Notes: generated by a model not told the origin, from the sequence alone. DNA of 64,000 nucleotides from Ahaetulla prasina (GCF_028640845.1 NC_080540.1:277651524-277715523); one strand, 5' to 3'. Shown: positions 1 through 11,880, counted from the first letter of the stretch. A program made the numbers and translations.

Positions 1-39
1 CTCCAGAACTGGTCAGAACCTGCTGAATACCACCTCTGA
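1..39. mobile_element. hAT-like MITE family A, right end only
   Basis: The window opens inside a short non-autonomous DNA transposon. The bases reading 'ccagaactggtcagaacctg' and the terminal 'accacctctg' match the right ends of the related copies at 5063-5251 and 35849-36114. Only the last 39 bases are present, so neither length nor target duplication can be judged. Confidence 0.5.
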
Positions 40-84
40 TACATAGCTCTTCTATATGAGCAGTATCATTTAACCATATACGCA

Positions 85-275
85 TCTGGGCTTACATCAG
101 GCTAGAAACTGGGAGACTGTGACTTCTAGTCTCCCATTAGACACAAAGCCAGCTGGGTGACCTTAAGCCAGTCATTTTTCTCAGAAGGAGGCAAACCACT
201 TCAGAAAAATCTTGCCAAGAAAAACTGCAAGGACTTGTCCAGGCAGTCTCAGAGAATCAGATACAACTGAACAGA
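85..275 (+). repeat. CORE-SINE/MIR-like tRNA-derived SINE
   Basis: A tRNA-like head (gctagaaactgggagactgt, then a degraded box B 'cttctagtctcc') is followed by a core 'agccagctgggtgacctt' and a tail 'cttgccaagaaaaactgcaa'. The same order occurs at 2850, and in reverse at 51962, 54065 and 56650. The core resembles the MIR/CORE-SINE core. The family name is inferred, the copy is diverged, and no target duplication was seen. Confidence 0.55.
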
Positions 276-1300
276 AGGAAAAAAAATACATAATGGAATT
301 CTGCATTTCTTTGATTCTTACCTGTTCGGATGAAATAAAACCTGTTGATGCTCAAGGAACCATCTGAAAATAGTTCTGTTGTCAAGTTTGTTCTTCCTAT
401 TGTTACTTCAACAGGATAACTCCTTTCATGACAAAACACATTAAATAAGATTTCTATTTAATTGCTAATGAAAGATATCACCTCCACCAGGATGTAGATT
501 AAAAAAACCCTCTCCATATTTTTTTTTCTACAGAACTCAACTCTTCTGCACCATTAACTAAGTCACGTATACTTTTAGTGATCTGCTGACTGGATGTTTA
601 CCCTAGCTCGTGTTGTGATTGCAGATATTGTCTGCCGAATGTCCAATTATGTCCAATTAAGGAGCCCTGTGTTCTTGCACTTTTAAAAACAGATCTGAAT
701 AGCAAACTATTTATATAGTACTTTTCCACTGGCTTCCAGACAGTTTTTATTCTGTGATTAAGAATCAAACTCGTAAGAAATCACATCTCGGTGAGGAACA
801 GCAAGCTTCATGGCTTGGTAGATATGTTCAATTTTAATTTAAGTACGCGATGCATTTCTGTACATTGAAAGATCTTCATAAAGTATATAGGAGTTTTGAG
901 ATAGTGCAATTGCTTAGAAACTATGGCTCTAGTTGAAAAATTGGAATTATATTAACTAGTACTCATCAATTTTGGCAGATATGCAATTCACTGCCTGCCT
1001 GATATAGTGAAAAAATATATGAACATTAGCAATATAATTATTCTGAGAAATTTGACAAAATTAATTCAAGATGTAAGGGGCAAAAATATAAGTGGCTTCT
1101 CTCTAATCTTCACCAACACCATTAGTGAAATTATTTATTAAAAAAACAAACACAGAGGCAAATACCATGTCATTCCACTTAATATCTTTCTCCAATTTGA
1201 TCTGAAACACTTTGGATATGATATTCAATACAGTTTTTCTTCTCTCTAATAGATCTTCATTTAGGACATATTCTTGTCAATCAGAATGATACAGGATACA
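276..1300. other. AT-rich stretch without recognised features
   Basis: Only short random ORFs are present. I see no repeat or motif that I can name. Confidence 0.5.
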
Positions 1301-1697
1301 GCCAACTCACCATAGCCAAGTTGCCATGGCCCACTTGCTGCAACCAACTAGGGGTGGGACAATGTGCCACAGCCAAATCGCTGCGGGACAACTCACTGTG
1401 GGACAGGAATTTCACTAATATAAAAGACATGTTGGAATAAAATCATTTTAAAAAGGATGAAAAAGGAGGAACAAAATGAAAAATGAGTGACACAAATTCA
1501 AAATATTTTTAATTTATTTTAAATAATTAAATTGAATTGTTACTGTCTCCTGTAGCAAATTGTCCCATGACAAGTTGCCTATGGCAAGTTGTCCCATGGC
1601 AAATTGGCCCTGGTGAGTTGGCCATGGAGAGTTGACTGTGAAGAGTTGGCAGCGGTGAGGTGGCCACAGCGAGTTGGCTGTGGTAAATTGTCCCATT
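1301..1697. mobile_element. Inverted pair of short-period minisatellite arms, probable MITE
   Basis: The left arm (1301-1411) is built of degenerate 12-14 bp units such as 'caagttgccatgg' and 'gccaactcacca'. The right arm (1553-1697) holds the reverse complements ('gagttggccatgg', 'gagttggctgtgg'). About 140 bp of AT-rich sequence separates them. Arms made of tandem repeats in inverted orientation suggest a foldback-type element. No clear target duplication was found. Confidence 0.5.
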
Positions 1698-2079
1698 CCG
1701 TTGGTTTGGTTTCCTTGTTTGCTTGTTATGCTCTGTTTTGGTACGCTAAACTGCTATGCATTGCAATGCGCTCCTCCATGATATGCAGCTTCCTTATCTG
1801 TCCCCACCTCTCAGTTTGAAGATTGAGATCCCCACCGAAGGAAGAGATCCTTATGATGTCTTTCCGAGAAACTACGGAGACTCCAGAACTTTTGGTCACC
1901 TCAAAACTAAATGATGAACAAGGACACTGCCTCCCGCTTAAGGAAGTTTTGCGGCTATCTTCTCTTTCAAGAGAGAAAATAAAAAGCAATTACTTTTTCT
2001 TTTTACTTTTTGATAAAAAAGAAAATTAAATGCAAAAAAGGGGGTTTTGTACGTGTGATTTTGATAAAGCAATAATTTT

Positions 2080-2599
2080 GGTTTGGTTCTGCAACCCAAC
2101 AAGACAGAAACAGTCTTCAGAGGATAATTAGAACTGCGGAAAAAACAATCCTGCCTTCCATTGAGGACCTGTATACTGCACGAATCAAAAAGAGGGCTGA
2201 GAAAATATCTACAGACCCCTCACATCCTGGCCATAAACTGTTTCAGCTTCTACCCTCAAAACGATGCTATAGAGCACTGCACACCAGAACAACTAGACAC
2301 AAGAACAGTTTTTTCCTGAATGCCATCACTCTGTTAAACAAATAATTCCCTTAACACTGTCAAATTATTTACTAAGTCGGCACTATTAACCTTGTCTTCG
2401 TTCCCATTATCCATCTCCTTTCACTTATGACTGTATGACTGTAACTTGTTTCCTGATTGCTTATTTGTACCGTATGACTGTCATTAGTATTGTATCTTAT
2501 GATTCTTGACAAATGTATCCTTTCTTTTATGTACACTGAGAGCATATGCACCAAAGACAAATTCCTTGTGTGTCCAATCATACTTGGCCAATAAAAAAT
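2080..2599 (+). mobile_element. CR1-clade LINE 3' end, Snake1-like (copy 1)
   Basis: This is the C-terminal coding remnant of a reverse transcriptase plus the 3' UTR of a CR1/L3-type LINE. Interrupted frames encode the family's tail, including fragments like 'CILHESKRG' and a stretch corresponding to 'HPGHKLFQLLPSKR' seen better in the reverse copy at 37.9-38.6 kb. The 3' end 'ccttgtgtgtccaatcatac' followed by 'ttggccaataaaa' recurs at 12.1, 38.0 and 40.1 kb. It is broken by stops and frameshifts. Confidence 0.7.
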
Positions 2600-2664
2600 T
2601 CTATTCTATTCTATTCTATTCTATTCTAGTCTAGTCTAGTCTAGTCTAGTCTAGTCTAGTCTAA
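2600..2664 (+). repeat. (ATTCT)n to (AGTCT)n pentanucleotide array
   Basis: A perfect run of 'ttcta' units switches abruptly to 'gtcta' units. It sits directly on the 3' end of the LINE at 2080-2599, as expected for a LINE whose tail seeds a microsatellite. Confidence 0.9.
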
Positions 2665-2849
2665 GTATATGTGAGGACTTAACTGAATGATTAGTTGGCC
2701 AGACAAACAAAGGAGCTTAAGATGCCACTCAAAGAAACAGATGGAGGAATGCTGATGGATTTTTAAGGCAGTTAATGTAATATGCTTATTTATTTCTTAT
2801 TATGTTTTGATAATCTGATCCATTAAGAAGTAGAGAGCTACTGGTAGTA

Positions 2850-2981
2850 AGGTACAATGGTTAAGATATACCAGGATAGAAGCCAGGACACTATGAACAC
2901 TAGTCCTACCTTTGGCACAAAGCCAGCTGGATGAACTTGGGCCAGTCACTCTCTCAGTCCTAGGAAAGAGGCAATGGCAAA
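2850..2981 (+). repeat. CORE-SINE/MIR-like SINE, 5' part
   Basis: tRNA-like head 'caatggttaagatatacca', then the core 'agccagctggatgaacttgg' and 'gaggcaatggcaaa'. The SINE is interrupted by the solo LTR at 2982-3230 and resumes at 3236-3290 ('cttctgacaatcttgccaag'). Confidence 0.6.
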
Positions 2982-3230
2982 TGTCAGGGTTCCAGTTAAC
3001 ACACCCAACGGAATCAAAACTCTAAGGCAGACATCTTCCTAGATTTATTAGGCATGTCATATTGGCACATTTGGGGAAAACCCAACTCTGGAGGACCCGA
3101 AGTTTTCCCCACTGGCTTTGGCTGGCTTTTGTCCACACCTCTCCAACACACAGTAGAATGTCCTTGGCTTCCACTGGAAACAATGTTGTTTTGGCTACAC
3201 ATCCCCAGCTATCTCTATCTGCCCCCAGCA
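2982..3230 (-). mobile_element. Solo LTR inserted in a SINE
   Basis: This is a 249-bp TG...CA block. In + orientation it begins 'tgtcagggttcc' and ends 'tgcccccagca'. It is flanked by 'gcaaa' (2977-2981) and 'tcaaa' (3231-3235), a 5-bp target duplication with one mismatch. On the minus strand an AATAAA lies at 3044-3049, about 60 bp before the LTR end, which fits an R/U5 layout. No internal retroviral coding sequence is attached, so this is a solo LTR from an endogenous retrovirus or LTR retrotransposon. The family is not identified. Confidence 0.6.
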
Positions 3231-3235
3231 TCAAA

Positions 3236-3290
3236 CCTCTTCTGACAATCTTGCCAAGGGCAAGGATTCATCCAGGCAGTTGCCAGGAGT
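3236..3290 (+). repeat. CORE-SINE/MIR-like SINE, 3' part
   Basis: Continuation of the SINE at 2850-2981 beyond the LTR insertion: 'cttctgacaatcttgccaag' and 'gattcatccaggcagttgcc' match the tail of the copy at 85-275. Confidence 0.55.
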
Positions 3291-5062
3291 GAACACTTCA
3301 AACACTTCAAAAAAAAATTTTTTTTTAAAGAGGCAAAAAGCTTCATTCTGCATATTACAATTTTGTGGTATTTGTTTATTGTTAAATACTCACCAAAGAA
3401 CATAACTTGATAAACATTCATTGAGTTTGCATTACATGGCCCTTAGAAAAGCAAACTGGACACCTGTTCATAGTCTTGAGGTTGTACTAATAAAGAAATT
3501 ACAAAAGAGCTGTCACATTTGATTAATTGACTTTATACTCAGTCATCAACTCTGCAAAAGGTCCATCTAGGACTAGCAATGGATTAGTGAATTCCAGAAT
3601 AGATTAGTTTATACTGATTTTTTTTTTACAGGACAATCAAGTATACATTTTTTCCTTGTTTAAACATTCTCTTCGTACTTAGGATGAATAAGGCCACACA
3701 GAGGCAAGCTATTTTATTGTTTTGAGAACTGAAATGTTGGCAATGTTCATATAAACCATAAAGTGTTGTTTAAACCCAACCTGTTTGGTTAGTATAAGAT
3801 CCAATGTATTGGGCAAACTCAGAAAATGGATTAAGTAACCAGATTAAATATTTTAATTTACTTGTACCCACCTTCCAAAAATGCAGTGAAAGCATTTTCA
3901 TGTCTATAGATAGACAGTTTGAAAGAATGAAACTGATGTGGTAGGACTGTCACTCTCAAAATTCGCAGCTCACACCAAAATCTGGTCAGTGCCAGGGTAG
4001 ATTAAGCTGTCCCTCATTTATGAAGAAATATACCTAACAGAATAATCAATCTATTTTATTTACCATCAAAATCCCGCAAAATAAGTTATAAACATAATCT
4101 AAACTTGGCATAGGATAAAGCAGTTCAACAAGTAAAATATTTAAATAATTTTTACATAATAGATTTAAATCTCCAGCTCATAAACAACATGTACAATTGG
4201 ATTGATTGTATCAATGATAAAATGTTTTACTGATTGTTTGGTGATGATGCAGAGCCTAATTTTAACATACATTTGTGTATGCTTCAAGAAATGACCCTTT
4301 CCAAGCCAAATGATAATGCTACATGTAATATCTCTTGATTCAGTCTGAGCTGGAGGCAAACTTCTTGGAGAAATTAGACTTCATTCATTATGGACCTGAA
4401 CATTATGAGAGGAGCAAATTCATAATCAGAATCTGATTGAAGTAAATTTTTGCACCATTTCCCATATTTAGGATGCTGCAAAAGTTATGGAAGTTCCATC
4501 TTCTTTTGATTGGACTTGAAGCACTGACTTGAACTATGCAGTTATCAAAATGTCAGGAGAAATCTTGATTTTCTTGTCATGATCCCAAGGAAGGAGCAAC
4601 ATTTTTAAAATGCAGATCCAGAGGGAAAAAATGGGGTAGGGAAGGTTATTGTATGTAGGACTTTTCACACTGAAAATTACCAAGCATATCTCCAAATTAT
4701 TACAGATATATATTATGAGGTCTATAAGAGCTCAAGGTTCTCCTTAGCTTTAGCAGAAAAAGAAGCATTATTCATTTCTCCTATATTATTTGCCTCCTCT
4801 AAATCTGACTGAGAATATTAATGGTCCACTTGAAATCATTGTTAGTCATGATTACTTAAAATGTTTAGAACGATTGAACAGGAGCAGAAGCAGTCAAGTT
4901 TTCTAGTTTTATCCTTGACTAATGCTGTTGTTAATATTTCCAAATATGGGTTTGAGGGCAGACCTAGATAAATCTGGAACAAACCCTGTCTCGTGTCTCT
5001 ACACCTGAAGATTTCTTTCTTAGTGTCCTTCTTACTATCAACTATCAAAGGGCCCATTGCCC
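3291..5062. other. No recognised feature
   Basis: AT-rich sequence with only short ORFs on both strands. I cannot assign any repeat or gene here. Confidence 0.5.
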
Positions 5063-5251
5063 CAGTGGTGAAATCCAATTTTTTTTACTACCGGTTCTGT
5101 GGTTGTGGCTTGGTGGGCGTGGCAGGGGAAGGATATTGCAAAATCTCTATTCCCACCCCACTCTGGGGCCAGCCAGAGGTGGCATTTGCTGGTTCTCCAA
5201 ACTACTCAAAATTTTCGCTACCGGTTCTCCAGAACCTGTCAGAACCTGCTG
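5063..5251. mobile_element. hAT-like MITE family A
   Basis: Begins 'cagtggtgaaatcc' and ends 'cagaacctgctg'. Internal marks are 'actaccggttctgtgg', 'ttgctggttctcc' and 'gctaccggttctccagaacc'. Flanks 'cattgccc' (5055-5062) and 'tattgctc' (5252-5259) match at 6 of 8 positions, consistent with an aged 8-bp hAT duplication. It has no coding capacity. Confidence 0.6.
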
Positions 5252-5511
5252 TATTGCTCCCAAGCAGCTACAGAAGTACATACGATAGATTTGAGGCATT
5301 TCTGTTGAAGCATCTAATAGAGCTGTTCTGAGAGTTAGTTGTCCTGGCATCTAAAAAGGTTCCTTGTGCCTTACTCACCTTAAAACACCACTTACACTTT
5401 TCTTTAAAAATATTTTTGTTGCTAAGAAAGAAAAAATAACATATGATACATATTAAAAAGTATTTTTACTCAGAGCATTGGAGTATGACCTCAGCAAAGT
5501 TCCTCTGAAAG

Positions 5512-5709
5512 CAGGGGTGGGTTCTACTTACCTTTACTACTGGTTTGCAATGGGATTGCACATGTGCGTGAGCGAAGCGAGCACGCATGCCGAGCTTCTG
5601 CTCATGCACAGATCGCCTACAATGACATCTGGCCAGTGGGCAGACCCTCCTGCCGGTTTTACTACTGGTTCTATAGAAACCGGTCTGAACTGGGGGCAAC
5701 CCACCACTG
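5512..5709. mobile_element. hAT-like MITE family B
   Basis: A 198-bp element beginning 'caggggtgggttc' and ending 'caacccaccactg', an imperfect inverted repeat. It is flanked by 'tctgaaag' (5504-5511) and 'tctaaaag' (5710-5717), 7 of 8 identical. The GC-rich interior contains 'gtgcgtgagcgaagcgagca'. It is non-coding. Confidence 0.7.
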
Positions 5710-5959
5710 TCTAAAAGACATTTAATTAACTTACTATGAACTTCTATTCTTATTGCTTATTTATCTTCTCTTTCAAAAGCGTACAGCTTTTCCCCAAGTC
5801 AAAGCAAATCTTGGGTCTTTGCATGGCATGCTAGAAGGCTCCAAACAATTGAGACTATCAATTGGCATGATAAAAAACTCCTTAATTTCACAATACATGG
5901 ACAAACTTAACAATAGTATTAACTGGAAAACTGTGAGCATCCTAGACTAAGCTAAATCC

Positions 5960-6500
5960 AAAAATGCTAAAGAATTCCTGGAAACCTGGCACTCAGACAA
6001 ACTGACCATCAACATGCACATAGACCTAAACCACATCTACGTACCATTTAAAAGAGGCAATCAAAAAGCCAAAAAGGAAATGAGACCAAAAGATCTCCTC
6101 ATTAGCAATCAACACCCAGATGAATAGAGATCAACATCAGGATTAACACTAGACCAACAAATCGAGAAGTAAACAATACTCCAGTCAAGGCACTATTAAC
6201 TTAGACAAACAAGCTAACAATAAATAGTGGCCTAATTAAGGAACCATCAATACCACTCCCGCCAATACTGATAGGGAAAGCCACAAGTATATAAAATGAA
6301 AGCACACTCCACTCCTTCAAGCACTGATGATGTTACCCAGTTTGGGAATGAAATGACTGCCAAAAAAAGTCCCCAGCAAAGCTCAGAGAGCACTAATGAC
6401 CCCAGAAAATTGATTTTGAATTTACTTCAGCTTACAGTATATAGTTTTAAGAAAGTTAATATGATAATCTTTATTCATGATTTACCTCTACTGTAACCAT
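5960..6500 (+). mobile_element. Penelope-like or GIY-YIG-type retroelement 3' remnant
   Basis: A broken frame reads like the C-terminal tail after a GIY-YIG-type retroelement ('EFLETWHSDKLTINMHIDL'). A 3' region then contains 'ctgatgatgttacccagttt' and 'gggaatgaaatgactgcc', similar in layout to the 3' region of the element at 46 kb. No catalytic motif survives. The assignment is inference from the tail alone. Confidence 0.4.
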
Positions 6501-7950
6501 AAAAATTACAATTTTATAAGACTTTGGAGGCCCCTGAAAATTGTAACCAAAGCTTTTATGAGGCATTCAGCTCCCAGGTTGCGCAACTAAGGGTAATTTG
6601 AATAAATTGTTTCCCACACTTAGAGACCTTCTTTGTATTCCTACATTGTGCAACGACAGATTTTTATTTCAAGAGCATTACAGGTTTTATTTACCAAGAT
6701 AACTACAAGGACAGTATTGAGGAAATTCTGATTATGTTATATCCAGCTTTTAGTGCCAGCTGAAGTAACCACATTCTAAACAAAGAAACTATTGTCAATA
6801 TTTCTCAAATATTGCTTGGCATAAGCGAAACATCCAGTATCCAGTACAATTTGAGCTGTTATCATAACAAAACACTTTCCTGACAAGCTAACCATAAATT
6901 TCCTTCAAAAACTTATGTGCAAGATAGAGATGAAGGTGTAAATGGAAGATCACATCACAGAGACCCACTGTTTGAAGATAGGTAGGTAGAGAAATTGCTG
7001 GTAACCTGAATGGCTTTAATTTATAATAGCCAGCCATCTATGCTTACCTATTTTTAACATAAGAATGTAAAAAGAATCTTTGTGAATCAGAAGAATGCTC
7101 ATCTAGTGTGTTAATTCCATATACTGCCAACTAAATATACCCAAGACATTCACAACTAAGGGCCAAATGATGATAGCTCTTTTCCACCATGATCTCTGAA
7201 CCATTGCTATTTAAACAATGCTGCCCATGATACAAGAGTTAATAGACAATAATTTAGAGCAAGACAATCTTTCAAAACTACTTACTAAATTATCATTATT
7301 AACATTGGGTTACCAATTTTTCTACCAGGAGAAGAAAAAAATTCCAACAGTTCCTCAACAATAGTGACGTTGGTTCCATTCAACATAAATGAACTCCATT
7401 CAAGTTTAAAAAAAGATTTCTCTTACTATGTTTCTTTTCTCGGAATTTAATGGCACATGGGTAGCCAGGGTGATTATCAGGCAGTGTGTAATGAAACGCT
7501 TCCCAGCTTTCATATCACTAAATAAGTAAATAATCTTCTAATTTGAAAAACTGCTAAAGCAACTTTTGTTTTAGGAATTTTTTTGGACTGAATCAGTTTT
7601 GGACTGAGAATTATAGAAAATAATGCAGGAGAATTGTTTATCTGGCTGTAAGCAGCATTAGTAACCACCGGTAGCTTGCCAGAGAAAGGCTGAAGAGAGG
7701 CAAGTCTTTCCTGTAAACTTGTGGCTGAAAAATACTCCTTTTTCCAAATTGTGAATTGGTTGAATTTGCTACACAAATGGTGGGACTTTCTCTGTTTACC
7801 TCTGTGGCCTCAAAGTTAGGAGAGCTATCCATGCTTGACATATGTCAGCACCACCTTTTTCAGGTTCTCTGGTGCCATTTCTCATATATCCTATGCCCTG
7901 GGAAGGTGGCATTCAGAAATGGTGACACCAAAGTTACAAGGCAAGTTAAC
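6501..7950. other. No recognised feature
   Basis: AT-rich, short ORFs only. I see nothing I can name. Confidence 0.5.
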
Positions 7951-9262
7951 TATTTATTTATTTATTTATTTATTTATTTTGTCACAACAATATATATAAG
8001 TATCATACAAAAAAGATTATATAGTGTATAAACATATATATGAGTAAATATTAGGAGGAATAAGCATATATATATATATAAGAAGGAGAAAAAGAAAAAC
8101 AATAGGACAGGAACGGTAGGCACGTTTGTGCTCTTATGCACGCCCTTTATGGTCCTCTTAGGAATGGGGTGAGGTCAATAGTAGAAAGTTTTTGGATAAA
8201 GCTTTTAGGATTATGGGAAGAGACCACAGAGTCAGGTAAAGTGTTCCAAGCACTGATGATTCTGTTACAGAAGTCATATTTTCTGCAATCTAGATTAAAG
8301 CGGTTGACATTAAGTTTAAATCTATTAGTTGCTCTAGTATTATTGCAATTAAAGCTGAAGTAGTCTTTAACAGGAAGGACATTACAATAGATGATTCTAT
8401 GAGTTAAACTTAGGTCTTGTCGAAGGTGACGGAGTTCCAAGTTTTCTAAGCCTAGGATTTCAAGTCTGGTGGGATAAGGTATTTTGTTGTTTTCAGAGGA
8501 ATGAAGAACTCTTTTTGTAAAATATTTCTGGACATGCTCAATTGTATTGATGTCAGAAATGTGGTGAGGGTTCCAGACAGGCAAGCTGTATTCTAGAATT
8601 GGTCTAGCAAATGTTTTATATGCTCTGGTTAGTAGTGTAGTGTTTTTGGAAAAGAAGCTATGCAAGATTAGGTTTGCAACTCTTAGAGCCTTTTTTGCTA
8701 TGTAGTTGCAGTGGGCTTTGGCACTTAGATCATTTGATATGAAAACTCCAAGGTCTTTAACAGGGTGGGGGTCATCTGCAAGGTAATGTCCATCAAGTGT
8801 GTACTTAGTATTTGGGTTCTTTTTTCCAATATGTAAGACTGAGCATTTGCTGGTTGAGATTTGGAGTTGCCAAGTTTTAGACCAAGCGGTTAGATGATCA
8901 AGGTCTTTTTGAATGGTAGATGTATTGTCTCTGTGTTAAATAGTTTGACATCGTCAGCAAAGAGAACACAATTACTTGAGATATGGTCACTAAGATCATT
9001 TATGTATAGTATGAAGAGTGTTGATCCAAGAATGCTGCCTTGAGGAACGCCACTCTTGACAGGAACAGGATTTGATAAAGCATTGCCAATTTTGACCACT
9101 TGTTGTCTGTTAGACAGAAAAGCAGATATCCATTTGTGAAGGGGTCCTGAAATGCCATAGGATTTTAGTTTTAGGAGAAGTTTATCATGTACTACTGAGT
9201 CAAAAGCTTTGCAGAAGTCTATGTAGATTGCATCTATTGTTTTGCCTTGAATAACTATGACG
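7951..9262 (-). mobile_element. CR1-superfamily LINE, 5'-truncated, family 'B'
   Basis: Reverse-strand LINE with its (AAATA)n tail at 7951-7980. The RT region reads on the minus strand from about 9250. It shows motif A-like 'IYIDFCKAFDSV', the block 'SGVPQGSILG' and the catalytic 'FADDVKLF' (encoded around 8950-9060). The C-terminal part (8147-8665, 172 codons open) contains 'ILEYSLPVWNPHHI' and ends 'LTPFLRGP'. There is one clear frameshift just after the FADD block. The element lacks its 5' half and endonuclease. Related copies lie at 18.6-21.1, 52.8 and 54.9 kb. The clade assignment is from motif style, and the precise family is not certain. Confidence 0.8.
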
Positions 9263-9789
9263 GTACTAGTGCTAACAGAACAGTAGCTTAAGAAGCAAAT
9301 ATTAAGAAGTGCCTTCAGTCCTTCACTTCAGAGGATTCATGCCACTGTATAAAACAGATAATACCAAATGCTCAATTAAAATATCCAAAAACAGAGGAAT
9401 GGAATGCAAATTTGCTGCGGTTTTAGCAGACCAACAGAGAGAAATGGTTTTTTTTTTAAATTAATTTGAAAATGATGAAGACACAGTTCAAGGACTCTTG
9501 CAACAAAATTACTTAGGGGATTCCTAACCCTTTGTTTTCTTTCATCAGATGAAGTAATTTCCTGATATTTTTTTTCTTGAACCCAATTTGTTAGTGCTTT
9601 TGCTAAAGCACTTCACAGCGTATTTTATTGAAACAGTGATGTAAGATCGTTCCTAATGAATAAAGTATACTTAGCAGTGATTTTCAAATATTAGGAAATA
9701 CAAAGCAGTCATTCTCCAACCAAAGATCTTTCCCATTTGATATTATTGAGAAACTGTCTATTTCCATCTCCATCTCAATGGCTAGAATG
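9263..9789. other. No recognised feature
   Basis: AT-rich with a few homopolymer runs. I see no repeat I can assign. Confidence 0.45.
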
Positions 9790-10397
9790 CAGGGTAAAAT
9801 CTAAAAATTTTCTCAACCGGTTCTGTGGGCATGACTTAATTGGTGGGCCACATACAGCTTTGTGAGATTTTGTGTGTTTGCGTAGTTAAAGTGAAACGCT
9901 ACAGAAACACACCAAATCTCAGAAAGCTGCACAAATATTTTATTATTTTATTTTATTTATATTTTTAGATAAAAGCAGCTAAATTTAAACTTCCTTAACT
10001 TTAAATTGCTATGTCTAAAAAAAAAAACTCCTAAAAAAACCCCAATTAACTATTTTTTTTAAAGCTTCCCAAAAAAACCAAATCAGTTACTTACCAAATT
10101 GAAGGCACAAGGCAGGCAGGCAGATTCAGTTGCTCATTGGTGAGATTGATTGCAGGCAGGCAGATTCAGTTGCTAGCTGATGCAATTGATTGCAGGGATT
10201 GCAGCAGGCGAAGCAAGGCAGGAAAAGCAAGCGAGCCGGAAAGAAGCAGGAAGCGGTCAAGTGAACAAATGGGGACCTGGGTGGGCATGGGCGGGGGGAG
10301 GGTGGCAGGGATTTTTTTCTACCAGTTCTCCGAACCATCCACCGCCATCACTGCCAGATTGGTTGATCAGGTCCGAATCAGGAGCATTTCACCCCTG
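9790..10397. mobile_element. hAT-like element related to MITE family A, long form
   Basis: Left end 'cagggtaaaatct' and right end 'gcatttcacccctg' are imperfect inverted repeats. Near the ends are 'accggttctgtgggcatga' and 'taccagttctccgaacc', shared with family A. Flanks 'ctagaatg' (9782-9789) and 'gtggaatg' (10398-10405) match at 6 of 8. The interior holds a duplicated 'aggcaggcagattcagttgct' motif (10113 and 10155). No transposase is visible. Confidence 0.55.
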
Positions 10398-10492
10398 GTG
10401 GAATGGTTGTCTAATATCTTTTAATTCAATTTTGAATGTGTTTATATATAATTATGCCTGGCTCAAAACCACCTGTGCCTTAAAAAAGATAA

Positions 10493-10785
10493 AAGTTCCC
10501 CTCGCACATATGTGCTAGTCATTCCAGACTCTAGGGGGTGGTGCTCAGCTCCATTTCAAAGCCGAAGAGCCAGCGCTGCCCGAAGATGTCTTCGTGGTCA
10601 TGTGGCCGTCATGACTAAACACCAATGGCACACAGAACACTGTTACCTTCCCACCAAAGGTGGTCCCTATTTTTCTACTTGCATTTTTTACGTGCTTTCG
10701 AACTGCTAGGTTGGCAGAAACTGGGAGAGGTAATGGGAGCTTATGCCGTTACGCAGCACCAGGGATTCAAACAATCTGGCTCACA
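10493..10785 (-). repeat. tRNA-derived SINE (Sauria-type, ACCTTT-tail relative)
   Basis: Reverse copy of the SINE at 59153-59515. On the minus strand it runs from a degraded box-B region near 10770 ('gtttgaatccctgg') through the body to 'ccccctagagtctggaatga' and 'gaggggaac'. It is diverged by substitutions and small indels. Confidence 0.75.
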
Positions 10786-11045
10786 GCCACCTGTGCCTTA
10801 GTCACCTCCTATTTGGATTACTGCAATGCACTCTTCATGGGGCTGCCCTTGAAGAACATCTGGAAGCTGCAATCAGTCCAGAAGGCAGCAGCATTTGCAC
10901 TCTTGGGTGCTCCACCATTCACCTAAATAACATCATTGCTCCATGAACTCCAGTTGTTTTCTGCACGCAAGTCAAGGTGCTGACCACCGTCCAGGCAACT
11001 TGTGCAACCATCTCTCCCTGAAGGTGTCTGCTGTCCTACTAGGTT
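10786..11045 (+). mobile_element. L2-clade LINE fragment
   Basis: An open stretch encodes 'VTSYLDYCNALFMGLP', then 'WKLQSVQKAAAFALLG'. This is the typical region just downstream of the catalytic RT motifs in L2-type LINEs. It is followed by a decayed segment to about 11045. No tail or target duplication is visible. Confidence 0.65.
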
Positions 11046-11515
11046 AGATAGGGTGGGTGCATTTCAGGACTCCTTCATTAAAAATCTTGATTTTTAAAAA
11101 CTTAGCAACAAATAAGCAAAGTTTATAGAAAACATATTTTGCAAACACAATGGAAGCATCTGTTTTTATAAAGCTTTCAAAATCGATAGCTAAACTTCCA
11201 AGAACATGGGCTGAATGGCTGAATAATATCTTTTACAGCATTTCATATTAGTATCCCTTCGGATTAAATTTCTCAAACATATTTTAAATGCTTTCGGCTT
11301 GATACTTAAAACACAACGAAACAATTTTTGCTACTTTCAACAAGTTCCAATTTTTATGTTGCAGCAATTTTTAAATGCCAGCCTGCAGACAGAATAATAA
11401 AATGAGAGTTTTTGTACAAATGAATAAATTCCACAACAGTGTGTCAGTAAGACTTTTTAAAAGAAAACAGCTGATACTTTATTTTTTTCTTGTCTTTGTT
11501 ATCGGTTGATCTTGT
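11046..11515. other. No recognised feature
   Basis: AT-rich, no named repeat. Confidence 0.45.
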
Positions 11516-11880
11516 ACAGGTAAGCCTCCCCTTGCAACAATTCATTTAGTGACTGTTCAAAGTTACAACAGCAGTGAACAAAGTGACTTATACCTATTCA
11601 TACTTAAGACCATTGCAGCATCCCCATGGTGATGTGATCAGAATTTGGACACTTGGCAACTGTTTAATATTTATGAGGGTTGCAGCGTCCTGAGGTCATG
11701 TGATCACCTTTTGCGACCGTCTGTCAAACAAAGTCAATGGGGAAGCCAGATTCACTTAACAACTGTGTTACTAATTTAACAACTGCAATGATTTACAACA
11801 AGGTTCAACAAAGCTCACTTAACTGTCTCGCTTAGCAACATAAATTTTGGGCTCAGTTGTGGTCATTAGTCGAGGCCTAC
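11516..11880. mobile_element. DNA-transposon-like repeat G (copy 1)
   Basis: The ends are inverted relatives ('aggtaagcctcccctt' and 'ttagtcgaggcctac'). The interior has repeated 'cacttaacaactg' and 'ttaacaactgcaatga' units and 'gtgatcaccttttgcgacc'. A shorter reverse-like copy is at 21128-21425 ending 'gtcgtaagtcgaggactgc'. Non-coding, widespread squamate repeat. Superfamily not established. Confidence 0.55.
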
